NCBI GenBank assembly: GCA_027605045.1
Contig: JAQFWX010000001.1
Location: 2,418,001-2,482,000 of the forward strand
Reading direction: 5' to 3'
From: Phallus indusiatus
Lineage: Eukaryota; Basidiomycota; Agaricomycetes; Phallales; Phallaceae
Length of the DNA stretch: 64,000 nt
In this document: positions 12,230 to 23,975 of the stretch, piece by piece
How positions within the stretch are numbered: position 1 is the stretch's first letter
Layout of the letters: each line of letters opens with the position of its first letter
Notes under the pieces: model-generated
Databases searched by the model: none
The model's input: only the letters and a program-made list of their open reading frames with translations
What the model was told of the DNA's origin: nothing
Program-made: the position numbers and the translations under genes

Positions 12230-13279
12230 TCTTGATGGGGGTACAGATATGTCACCAAAAAACTGAAGAACGTGCTAGTATCTTGAATTGAGACAGGCCG
12301 AGGCTGGTGGATTAAATATCCCGCGATTGAATAGTGAAGGCCGAATTTCTGGTTGTGAGTCTCAAGCCTAAACTTTAGGCTTTCAAGGAACGTCTTCGCC
12401 GAACATCGCACAATTATCAGTAAAACACCTCTGTTCAATGACCTTGAGAATTGACACTGATCTGAATTATATCAACACCAACCCTGACTTCTGATGTCGT
12501 TAGTGTTTGAAAAATTTTGTATTATTTTGCGAGAGGTTTGATTGTCACTGCACTAGTTGTGGAGTGATCAAAAATTCATGGGAAAATGTTGTGGCTCGTT
12601 TAGTTGCGACCGGGCCCTCAGTTACTGAATGCCATCCATGGAGCGCATCTTGCAATATAGAAGTGCTGGGGACTTCCGGACCGCGAGATGTACTTCGAAT
12701 TGATATCACTGGTCTGAAACCAGTGCCAATATGTTGATAGGTAATCTCGATATAGCCGACACGGCCGTTGGTTTCTCTCGCGGGTGCTGCCTTTGACTTG
12801 AAAGAGCGATAAAAGAAATCATGGAAATCTTGTTCCCAACTATGGGTTGAGAATGAGATGCATATATCCTGTCGGATACCAACCGCCAAATGTTTTAGGA
12901 GTTATAAATTGATGCGATGCGATGAGGGGACAAAGTCTAATTGTCTACTCGCAGTCAGTGCTGTCAATGAACACCTCTTTCTAAACAACCTTTACGTGGA
13001 TACGTCTCTCCTGTAGATGAGAAACGATTGATACCTTTCATTTGTGGTGCCCTTTGTCTTTGTTGGTACTTGTATCTTTGATCTTATTCAATTGTTCCTG
13101 GTACTACGCCGGGGTCCCAAACGGTCTGTGATTGATTAACTGAAATGTCAAGTTAATTCTAAACCGTTCAAAGAATTAGCTGTTATGAGAAACTCAACGA
13201 CGAACAGTGAAAGGCACGCCGGACCGGAGGGAATCATACATCTCAGGATCGGTCCCTTCATAGTTACAACAGGAATTTG
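12230..13279. other. Array spacer, no gene recognised
   Basis: This is the region upstream of copy 3. It shares a diverged block (about 12670-12810) with 8940-9060. Frames such as 12545-12889 on the minus strand show no family motif and are not annotated. Confidence 0.45.
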
Positions 13280-13790
13280 ACTGGATTTATTCAAAAAGCA
13301 TTTTTGTTAGCTGTTGGGAGCAGCCTAGAACAACGGTCGCCTAATCACTATATAGTCACTGCGCGTGTTCTCTGAATTGGGACGTGTGAGTAATCGTTCT
13401 CCGAGCCTACTAATCAGTTATACAAAATACAATTACACGATGACACACTGATGCGGTCCTCGGATGATGTGATGGCATTCTTATCTCGCCTAGTTTCCAC
13501 ATTCTTGCTCAAATGGCACCTCAGAACATCGCGCGTCTCATGTGTGACTACTCCCGGTATCTTGTCAAGTGTCGTATTAATTCAATAGTGAGAAAACCTA
13601 TTCTATTGTGAGATCAACAACTTGGCTAAACGTCGACGTGTCACTTTGCCATTGCCCATTGTATTAACTATGGCAAAAAACTCAACATAATTCTAGGCTG
13701 ACTCCTCATATCGAGTTTCGACACTTTCAGAATCCTGGAGTGCTGGTTTCGTCGCTCAGTCTCCCCATGTCTCGAAATCCAAGGGCAGAT
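13280..13790. repeat. Array spacer duplication, third copy
   Basis: Matches 280-660 and 9590-10080 (gttgggagcagcctagaac, then cgtcgacgtgtcact, then cattgtattaactatgg). Here the duplicated spacer runs into the 3' end of array copy 4 (stop at 13727), unlike at copy 3, where about 400 bp separate them. Confidence 0.5.
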
Positions 13791-15382
13791 ATTGTTTCAT
13801 TTGTAGACTGAATTCCCGGCGAATTTCGTTGACGAAGATCCAGAGTAAATTCAGTGAGTAAGATGGCCGAAAAACTTTGATATCAAAAATGAATAAAATG
13901 TGCGTTTAGTAAGGAGAATTGAATACCTATGTTGAAGATTACCAAGGATATCTATTGCAATCTTTGCCGAATTGAAGCTCAGAGTATTGCTTTGCGTGAA
14001 TCAGAGGGTATTTACCACTTTAGTATTTGGGATCTACGTAAAGTCAGCGCCGAACATGATCAGTTTCTACATAAATCTTACCAGCTCCAAGACCACCACG
14101 GTGACGGACAAAAGGATTACAAGGCTTTTCAGCAAGCCAAATAAGAAGTTGATCAAAGGAGTTCATGAATTTCAAGCTTACCAAACTCGTGATACACCTA
14201 AAATCCCTTTTTTCAAGACAAGATTGATGAGAAATTAGTCCAAAAACATACTTTGTTTGAGTATTATAGAGACAAGGTCATTGTTATTTTGAATGCCAGT
14301 CTGACGTTTCATCTTCCATATTCCCCAAACCTTCCAAAAGCACACACAAAAGACAATGAAATCGGTCAAAATGACACAAATATTTGCAACTGCGACTTCC
14401 AGAAGAGATTGAGCTAAGTCATATCACAATAATGGGATCTACAACGTTAGGCGACTCGTTATAGTATCTGACGCGTACCCAAACTCACCGTCTTGATTGC
14501 TCAAATTATTACTAAGAATTTCGTCAGAGGTTTGGTGTATTTTGGAAAATGGATTATAATTGACCTTTGACACGTATTGGACATTATTATATCTGATAAA
14601 AGTTAAAGCCAGCGAATTCCTATTGCATCGAGGATCCTCACGATAAGTGTTTAGAATAAACCCTCCTATAAAAAGTAAGGCTAAAGGTCCAACTATGACT
14701 TTGTTGCCTTGACACAGTGCGTATGCTCGAAGGATCAACATGCCTAAAAGAATTCTTTTAGAGGCATGCACAGATCGCACCAATACACTAACCTTGAACA
14801 CCAGTATACCCCACAATGAACGCAGCAGACGTTACACGATTCAAGTCGTTGCATGGGCTTCTGCGGCTTTCTCAGTTTACGAGTCTTCAATGACATAGAG
14901 GTAGTACCGGTACCTCACCTGCCTACCTTGAAAAAAGAATGAAGTTACAGACTTCAAGTTCTACGGGAAAAACCGGCTTACTCGCACTAAGCTCAGCCAA
15001 AAGAAAGTTCCTTGGCTGATTAAAATTCCATATTTTGTAAAGGCGTAAAGCAAATTTGGGACACTAAGTGGTTTGGGGGACAACCACACATATGTCACGC
15101 CCCGCGGCATGGACAACACCACAGTATACACCAGGAGCGCTAGGACATTTAGATTTCAGTTGAATTTTATGCGCATGCGCATAATATCGGTCCAGGATGA
15201 CGCACCAAACATACTCATTGAAACAAGCGACACTACGTAACTAACATCCAACGGTCAGCTACACTCTAACACTCTAAATGGACATCAGGGATAAGAACTC
15301 ACTCCAAATGTGCTTCTTGGATTAAATCTGAAGCGATGGTCGCAGTACTAGTAAAGGTGACACTAAAGATATTATAAGCCAT
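13727..15382 (-). CDS. DUF6533-like membrane protein, divergent array copy 4
   Basis: Function is unknown. The start at 15382 gives MAYNIFSVTF and a first exon ending EAHLE. The DUF6533-type exon (about 15150-14990) keeps ALLVYTVVLSMPRGVTYVW, PLSVPNLLYAFTKYG and NQPRNFL. An exon at about 14810-14640 contains the ILRAYALCQGNKVIVGPLAL segment, and one at about 14340-14260 has the WKVWGIWKMKRQTGIQN type motif. The last exon reads TEFTLDLRQRNSPGIQ, NETISALGFRDMG and stops at 13727. It therefore lacks the V..YIHQSI.VEM segment and acidic tail present in every other copy. It may be a relic or a divergent form. The region 15160-15260 is also more diverged than in the other copies. Confidence 0.6.
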
Positions 15383-16594
15383 GATGGATAAGAGGCCAAT
15401 ATGCAAGAGCGCAAGAAGTATGAGTAACTTGACCAATAGCTTAACCGAGAGGTCAAAGGACGAACAGATTATTTACGCGCCCATGTTGTTAGTTTTTGCG
15501 CCCAGCTAAATTGGAGTCGCTAGTGTCCGAGTCCAATTTGAAAAGTTAGGTTTCGTGTCACTGCTCCTCAAAAGATCCGGATGATGCGCTGGATAAGTAT
15601 TTAGATGCTTCTATATTCATTTGACTAGCAGTTATAACAATATGGATCGCGATTCGCATGATCTCCGCAACGGACGATGATTAGAGCGATTACGGAAATC
15701 TTCCAAATCGAATAGCTTTGATACGACATGTGAGATATACAGTCATAGGTGAGTTTACTACATTACGATTATGGTGCTGCCGCAACTCACCAGTACCCAC
15801 GGCCTACAGTTTCGTAACCTTGAACGCAGTCGATGCCCTTGGTTTCCCGAATGAATGGCCATCGAGGAAAATGTCAAAGATCATCACAGCCTTATACTTT
15901 CCAATGTATGGAGAGGGACGGATACTATAGCAGATGATTGAGTTATGACGGTGTTCTTGTCCTAGAAGGAAACGTCATCTTTTTTGGGCTGGTGACTAAT
16001 TGTATTTTAGTAAGCGTTAGCGCCCAACAGAGACCCTGGGCCCTATTGCCCAACGTTTTTATTTCTTTTTTTGCAGTTTCAGAGTCTTTTTAACGGGTAA
16101 TCTTCGTCCGTACGACTTCCAGTCCAAGCAACTTCGAATGTCTGAAGCGCAGTACCCACAATTCCACAGTCGCACCAGCAGCAGTCTGAAATGGATTTCG
16201 CATATCACGTCGCGGAAGCCTTCCTTTAAAGGAGAATGATACCTCAAACGTAGCCTCAAGTTCTCTAAAGTCTACAACTCAGCAACCCCCGCTAGAACAC
16301 TCGAACGATACTGTTTCGTGACTCAGAGTGATGGCGTCCAACCCCACTTGTGCGACACCGTTATATGCCGAGATGAAGTGCTGACGCAAAGTAAAAGATA
16401 TTGCTCAGGATGCGGAAGCGTCTTAATTGTGAAGGGGAAGCTGGACCCCAAAGAGGCTTATTCATGGCTAACGGCGTTAACGGTTAACGAAAACAGGTTA
16501 AAGTGTTAGTTTTTGATCAGATATCGCATACATTTTATGGGCAAACGATTTATCATTTTCATAACTATTAACAGAAAGTCTTTCCATCCTTGTG
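15383..16594. other. Array spacer, no gene recognised
   Basis: No family signature was found on either strand in this 1.2 kb spacer upstream of copy 4. The short open frames at 15718-15930, 16059-16259 and 16318-16509 have no recognisable motif. Confidence 0.45.
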
Positions 16595-18337
16595 TTACAG
16601 CCGAATGTGATCATAAATTGATTCTTCGCGTTGGTTTTCGGTGTCTGGAAGCTCCGGGAGACCCTCTCCCTCTCCCCCTCTCGTGTCAGGGTTTTCAGGG
16701 CTGCCCATTTCGACCAGAATGGACTGATGTATATAATTCACCACGCTTCGAAATTGAATTGTTGGCAACGTTTCGTTCACGGCTTGAATTGCTGCTGAAT
16801 TTTGTTGACGAAGATCCAAAGTAAAGTCGGCAAGCAAAATGGCCGAAAGGCTTGAAAACGAAGATAAACAACATCTGGTATAAGAAAATAGTGCACGTAC
16901 CAACGTTGGAAACTGCTCATCATATCTATTGTAAACTGATGTAGGACGAATTGGAATTCAGTATACTGATAGGGACTGTATTTCGTTTATAACGGAACGG
17001 AATGTACACTCACAGCATCCAAGATCGGCACCTGGAGAAAATAAGCGAGCTTTTTTTAGTCATTGTCAGGCAGCAAAGCTTCGTGTGATCTTACTTCAAA
17101 AAGTATTTGGAAGGTGACAGTGATAACAACTACAAAACTATCCGGAAGGCCGGAATGAGAAGCCCCGAAAATATTTGCGTTGTCAAGGCTTACCAGAAAC
17201 GTGATACAGCTTTAATTCCGTCAGTAGAATTGTTTATTTATGATTGAAATAAACCTACCCTGTCTGAGCAGCACTGAAACAAGGTCATGGTTACTCTGAA
17301 TACCAGTGTCGCGCTTGAGTTTCCATGTTCCCCAAACTTTCCACAAGCAAACGCAAAAGACCACAAGATCAGTTAATAGGGAACAGACATTTGAGAATAT
17401 CGAAATCAGCAAATAACGAACTAGGTTTACCACAATTAGTTGACTCCATGATCCAAATTGCCCATACTTGAACCTACCACCAGTATAGCTAGACAAACAT
17501 CTGAGAACAAAAACAGCATAATAATACTACTAAATCTTTCTGACCTTGAAACGCATCCCGGATAGATTGCTGGTCCTAATGAAGAGAGTATTAAGATTAA
17601 GCTTGTGTTCTCGGTTGGATTGGGAATTCTTACTTACTACAAATGTTCAAAACGAGTCCTCCCAAATACAAAATGGCTAAAATTACAGTTATAATTCTAT
17701 TACCCCCGCACAATGAGTAAGCTCGCGTGATAAGCAAGCCTAAGCAAAGATTTCGTAAAAGTATTCATCAACCATATGATACTGTACTAGCCTTGAACAC
17801 CAGCAAAACCCATAATGGAGGCAGCGTTTCCTACATTCACCAGGTTATTACACAAGCTTGTGCAGTTGTTCAATGTTTGTGATTTTATAACATTATTGCT
17901 GATATGGGCCTTACCTTCCCGGCTGAAAAGAGAAATAGTAACAGTCATTTGAGGCTTGAAACCTTCAAAATTGTTTCAATGGCTTACATCAACGAAGGTC
18001 AACCAAAAGTATAGTACTTGACAGACTAGACTTCCATATCTTGTAAGAGCATAACACAAATTCGGAATACTGAAAGGTCTATGCGATAACCATACATATT
18101 CTACCTCCCGGGGTATAGCCAATATCGTAGTATAAGTAAGGAGTGCTGTGACTTTCATGATCAAAGTGTCTCTAGTTGGGTATGGGTTACGTACCTAATT
18201 GGCTGATATTGATTGTATTAGTCAGACCACTGCAGAGAATGGCAGATGAAGACCTACGCTATATAGGCGTACTGAACATCTTCTACCCCGCTAATGAAAG
18301 CAGCAGCTTCAGCAATACTAGTAGTACTATTGTTCAT
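16595..18337 (-). CDS. DUF6533-like multi-pass membrane protein, array copy 5
   Basis: Function is unknown. The start at 18337 gives MNNSTTSIAEAAAF and a first exon ending AYIA before a GTAGGT donor (about 18257). The DUF6533-type exon (about 18164-17980) reads LTYTTILAIPREVEYVWLSH, PFSIPNLCYALTRYGSLVCQ, then a hydrophobic VLYFWLTFVDV end. An RAYSLCGGNRII exon lies at about 17730-17640, and an exon at about 17400-17260 carries FCVCLWKVWGTWKLKRDTGI, then LVSVLLRQG. The terminal exon (about 16860-16595) reads SAILLADFTLDLRQQNSAAI, SVVNYIHQSILVEMG and an acidic tail. It is the best-preserved member of the left array and the one closest in sequence to the distant copy at 59.6 kb. Confidence 0.8.
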
Positions 18338-20051
18338 TGATACTAGTAGGTGTCAAAATGGGGGGGCCGCTTTTAAAGATTTGGGGGGTTAATTTAACCC
18401 TCATGCTTTGGACAGGGAGGGTATTTAAGTATTAGATAGTAGGCGAATTGCCACACGCGAGAAAAAAACTAAACCTTAATTTCATCGATTATTTCATGTC
18501 CCGGCAGTGTTCCGTCTGGTCATCAATGATCTATCTTTCAAACCCTTTTGCAATCATCTGAGATGAGGCGAATATTCATCTGGGCTTGTAATCAGAAATT
18601 TTAGTCTTCCACCCCGAAATTGTAACAAGGAGATCCATAGGCTTTTACATAACATCTTTTAAATCGTACTTTCTTTCGACGTTTGATTATTAAAACACCT
18701 TCGAGCTCTGCTGAAATAACATCCAAATACTAATCACTTTTTCATTTAATTAATTAATGCAATCGTATGTTATATTAAATGGATTGTCGCTGGTACAGGT
18801 CACGTTCCTTTGGTCCACATGGGTTTATTTAAATAAATACCTTGTCTTGGCTTCTGCAGCGAGCGCTCGGATCTCGCTATATGCGCCTTTTCTTTCAGAT
18901 GATTAGATCAGCAGAAATTATTCTTGAAAATAACTTCGTTCTTCTTTGAGTCTCCATCGGCGTTCCAACACCAAAGGTCTCGTTTTCTCCCGACATTGAC
19001 GCGTATCTCCCATTAAATCTTACCTAGCTGCAGTGATTTGTATATCCCTTGAAGTTTCTCGTTCTGTTGTATGATTAATTGCATTAGATGTTTATAGTCA
19101 CTGATCTAGTAGAAGTTCGTCTAATCCAATAATTACTGTTTGTATCATGAAACCATTTGAATACTAGTCCACCTGCCAGCGGTCTCGGAAGCAACATCAG
19201 GAGCTTGAATAGCTTTTTACCTTGAACAATATGAAAGACCGTGTTGAAGTGGATTGGCTCAACCATGCTCCCACTGACGACGTCAACGACTTCACGAGTC
19301 GTCTCATGACACGACGCCACTCATTTAACCTCTGTGCCATCGCGTTCTAGGAGCATCAGATCAAGAAGAGTCACAGCCTTTGCTCCATAAGTGTCTCCAC
19401 TTCTATCAAACAGGAACATGCACATATTGAGTTTGAAATTCGTTAATTGTCTCGTCTGATGGCGAACGTCCGGTAAAGTTCATTTTCCGAAAGCCTCAAG
19501 ATAGTCTGATATCGGAATTATTTCGGTGGTAAAAAGTGCAACATGTTATTTTTCGCTGCTTGTCTCGCACAATTTTCTCTGAAAATAAGGCATTTTTGTT
19601 TTATCTCGATATAAGCCATTGAAGTTCACAAAGGTTGGCGTCAGAGATACCATTCATGATTCACGTTACCGAGAACATCTACACGTAATCATGATCCAAA
19701 TAGCCAAAAAAGAGCAATTTGGGTATATAAAAGCTCCCAGAGCCCTAGCTCTCAGAATAGCAAAGCAATCCACGTCATACATGTATAAGAAAAATTCTAT
19801 GCCGGTATTTTCATCTAATCCTGACGCGAGCTCAGTTCAAAAGTCAAACCTCTGACGCGGAACTGATATAAGCCTGAGTTTAATGTTATGATCTCATGAG
19901 GTTGACCCACCTTAAGATTCGCCAGATTCTGTCTCGGAAGTCATTTCTTCCCTCTCAGCGATGAAATCCGTGATTAGCGCTCTGTCTCATCGCTGTCAGT
20001 CTTCTTTTCCACGTCTTTATTTTTCCCAAACTCACAGGCTCTTTCGTGCCG
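18338..20051. other. Gene-free stretch, nothing recognised
   Basis: About 1.7 kb of AT-rich sequence upstream of array copy 5 and downstream of the transcription-factor gene. It has homopolymer and taattaattaat runs (about 18764-18780). The small frames at 19084-19320 (-) and 19619-19855 (+) show no domain and are not supported as genes. Confidence 0.5.
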
Positions 20052-22374
20052 TCATCCAGCTGTTCCAATTGAAGACTTCATAAGCAATTTTTTAATAATC
20101 TGTGTGGGAACGCACTTACTCTTCCTGGAGAGTTATCAAAATGTGCCGACACGTGTCAACGATATTATTATAAAACGCTTCTTTGGAGTTCCCTTCCTCC
20201 CCAATAAACAACTGTCCTTCCTCGGAAGAATTGGGTATAGTTTGGAATGAGCTCCGCCATTTAGCTCGGAGGTCAGCTACAAAAATAGCCGTCACCGTGG
20301 CAAGGCAAATCAAGCTCGGTACATCAGTTACATATACGGAACTGTGTTTGTCGCGACAAAGAGGACACGTATTCGTAATGGGAAGTTGGGAAGCGATGAC
20401 CAAGGCGAGTATCTCGGAAACCCTTTTTAGAACTGACGAAAACAAGCAGTCGCACCGGTGAAGCGTCAAGGACGGATTTATTCCAAAGTGGCCGTAAAAA
20501 AGTGCTTACCTTCGTCAACGAAAGATGTCTCCACGTCTTGTGTTGATACCGCGATGCAAACTCCAAAGAAGCCATACATCATATACAAGATCTTAGACTG
20601 GGCTTCCCAAATGAGATTGCGAGCATATGCATGGACTCCAACGTTTCTGATATGCACTACCAAAACTGTCAAAAACAGCATCTGAGTGATACGTATAGAA
20701 AACAGACGCACAATGCCGAGGGGTATTTTCCAGCGAATCGCGGTAAGGCTTGATAAAAACTTCCTCCACGTCTTCCTCTCTAAGGGAAGGCTAAATCGAG
20801 TCTCCTTTAGTGGGAAAACAATGCCACTGGATTAAGGAGATAGTTCGAGAATCCACCTTTATTAACTTTTCGAACTTGCCGGAAAATCTCGCATAGTGGT
20901 TGAAGACGGCCAGTGAAGTTGGCTTATTGGGATCTGATGGCACGACGGGCAAGAATCCACGATTGAAATTCGGCTGCCAGAAATCGTCGTCAAGCTCCAG
21001 AGGAAAATCCACTTCGATGCTAGTAGATTCAATCAGTCTTATATCGCGCTTAAGGGTTGTATTCGCTTACTTTTGTTCCAATGAAAAAAGCGCCTGTGTA
21101 GTCTCCAAGGCCATCATTCGTTCTGCAACCACGAGACACCTATTGCGAGGTTGAAAATCTCGTTCAAAGAAAAGAAGGCCGGAATACCAGTAAGCTCGTT
21201 TCCATAACTCATTTTCAAGACTTATTGTCGCATTGTTGTTGCGATGTAATCCTTTTGCCTGTGCTTTTCGTAAAGCGTGGCCGAGCACCACATTACCGGC
21301 CTTGCGATCAAGCATTCCTAATAAGAACTGATATATCAGCTGTATGTTCATATAATTATTTTCTAGTCAATAAATTTAGCGTTATCCTGAGTTAAACCGA
21401 ATTTCTTACATGAGCGGTTTGAAGCTCGGTGAGTGTTATTTCCGTTGTCGTAGCGGTGTGATAATCACATATGCGATTGTAATATTTCCAACCGGCGCTA
21501 TCCCTCGATGCGTCCACGAGAGTTTGTCCGTCCCCTCCCGTTTGACCTTCGAAATCATCAACCCAATCTGCAGCTGACCGTGACTCGGGATCCGCTACCG
21601 ACTCCGCCTGAAGTTCTTGGGGAATTTTAGCTAACACACGTGGATCGGCAGAATATCTACTGGCGACAGCACAAATACCCAAAAGCACTTGTGCGAATCC
21701 CAAATCGCGCGTGTGTCGCCCCTTTTCGAGGTCGGCATGGAATGTCGGGTAATGAAATAATGGCCAGAAAATATTTATATGGGAAAAATAAATATTTACG
21801 AGCTTTTGGTATAGATCCTTTGGCGGAAATGGTGGAAACACTAGAGAATTTCCGCGCGCATGTGTGTTCTATCACATCAAACAAACTTTTAAAATCGATA
21901 GAAACCGGGGTAATACAAGTGACTCACAGGAACTTCAGTTCTTTTCAAGAACTCAGAGTTTCCCCTCAAATTAGTGGGCGGGAATATCTAATGCAGCAAC
22001 CAAAAAGTCAGAACGGCTGATTTGTTTTTCCGACGCTTACCTGTGGTACCAGCCATGTCAGACGATCCCATTGACTTTCGAGCGTTGCCACATATCTATC
22101 ATAGATCAATACAGTTAGACCCAGATGGACTTTATACTTACTTCTTGGGTATAGCTCTCTGTGGCTGCGAGAGTCCATAAGTACATTGATTCTTGGCTGC
22201 AGCGCAATGCGAGCACGGAATTTGCACGTCCAATCTCGGTCGGGAGGTGGCATCCGTACCACCAAGTGTCTTATTGCTGCATTTAATTTTCTTCAAACGA
22301 CATCTGTCGCACGCGTACTCCAGGTTGCGCTTCCCCAGACTAACTGGAGGTGACGTGGGCGAAGAGGAAGTCAT
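20052..22374 (-). CDS. Zn2Cys6 fungal transcription factor, early stop
   Basis: This is a nuclear DNA-binding regulator of the Gal4-like class. The start at 22374 gives MTSSSPTSPP. The zinc cluster follows as YACDRCRLKKIKC with a second half PCSHCAAAKNQC, that is CX2CX6C then CX2CX5C. A short linker exon reads YVATLESQWDRLTWLVPQ. The Fungal_trans middle region begins DLYQKLVNIYFSHINIFWPL (about 21820), then LGFAQVLLGICAVASRYS, ELWKRAYW spliced to CLVVAERMMAL, and VDFPLELDDDFW (about 21015). Weaker family-like segments continue (ARNLIWEAQSKILYMMY near 20610; PSLICLATVTAIF near 20310; VDTCRHILITLQEE near 20130). A TGA at 20052 falls where relatives continue (..TAGRLWD..). The 20830-20620 junctions are uncertain. 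It may be truncated or decaying. Its divergent neighbour is the polyamine-oxidase-like gene 1.6 kb away. Confidence 0.75.
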
Positions 22375-23975
22375 TCCACCAAAGGCAAAGGATGTTCCTC
22401 TGTAGACGAGCTGCGCTGAAAACCAAGGCAAGACTAGGGCAGAGGTAAAAAAGAGGTATCGATTGTAACGCGAATATCAAATGTCTTCCCTCTTTGTAGC
22501 TTCTCAAAAGCCACTCAAATATTATTGTTTTCCCTTTCCAACCGGGGAAAGGGCAGCATCGGGGAGGCAGTTCACACGGACACGTATATTCCGGCAGAGC
22601 TCAATAAGTTAACCACGCTGTGGAAACGTTTCCCAAGGCCTCTTACAGCACTTTGTGTCATACATGTGCGTCATGCCGGCTGATGAGCACCTATCAGTGA
22701 AATCACCGTTGGGTCCCTCGCACATAGTATTAAATTCATCGGAATCGGCTTCTAGGGAAGAAGAAGAAGATAGGTTGCGTTAATTGAGTAGCTGAGGAAA
22801 ATCAAGATCGATTTCAAGAACATCAGGAGCATCGACTTTATCTTATTGGACGAGAAAAAGTCATGCGGATAAATATGTCCTTCCCGAGTTCCTTTGATTC
22901 CTACGAAAGCAACTTTACGAGACTGTCTGCTTCTAGAGGCACCACAGAGTTTCCTTCCTCCGGACCCGAGGTGGACGCATTGACGTATGTACCTAGGGTT
23001 GAGCCTTCTAGCCGGTATCGCTTCGGATCATTACTTCCTAATAAGAAGTTAATACGCTTCGACCACTGATAAAAGAATGCCACTGACAGAACCTGAGATA
23101 GCCAAAAAAAAGATAACTTATGAAACCGTCCTGTTTAGGTATCTGTGCCCTACGCCAGCTGTCCTTGTCTCGCCATAGATGGAATAGTATGTGAGATCCG
23201 ATTTAGCTGGGCAATCACCAGACACGTCTCGCGTCCTGACTAGGACAGAGGTCGACGATCGTGCAACGGTAAGGCATAGGCAGTCCTGAAACGGTGCTTG
23301 TTCCTTCATGTTGAATGAGACACGTTTGGAGGCATGATAGATCGTCAAAGCTATTAATATTGAAACGCAAAGTTAAGCTGGGTTATCTCAGGATGTGCCT
23401 GGCAAAGCATCGTGCGTAGCGTCCTGACGGGTCTCACATTGCTCATTGACATATCTTGCGGCGTGCGTAAGTGGCATTTCACTTCATATATAGCGCGATC
23501 TGATTCGGATAAGTAACTTGCCCTTAATATACGATATTCACATTCTGAATATCACGATGATTCCCAAAGCCTGCCCTTAGTGCATCAATAATACAATGAC
23601 CCCTACGCCACCAAATGTAAAATGCGCCTTTTGGAATGCATCTTTGCCCGGAATACAGGTATTGAAATGTTGAAATGGAGCAAACATATTGGTTTAAGAT
23701 AAGAGATATAACGTTGGGAAAAAAAAGAGCAGCTTGCTCCAAGCGAGGGACAGTGATTGGTCAAAGTCGTCGGAATTTGAATTAAGAGTAGGCGTCCAAG
23801 AATCCCGCACACCCTTTCCCTAGTTCAGAAATAGGATGATGGACTCTATATCTCTCAAATTCAAAGCGTGTCAAGATAGGAGCCTTACTAGTGGAATCAT
23901 ATAAATTGGATACAAAATGAAACGAGGCCACACAATATCTCCTGTCGCTAGACACGACTGTATTTACACCAACCG
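22375..23975. other. Intergenic between divergent genes
   Basis: A 1.6 kb stretch between the transcription factor (-) and the polyamine-oxidase-like gene (+), so it presumably holds both promoters. The short frames at 22863-23069 (+) and 23118-23348 (-) have no recognisable domain. No operator sites could be assigned. Confidence 0.4.

Noticed and set aside
22863..23348. Short frames between the transcription factor and the oxidase
   Set aside because: No domain or splice support; they lie in the shared promoter region.
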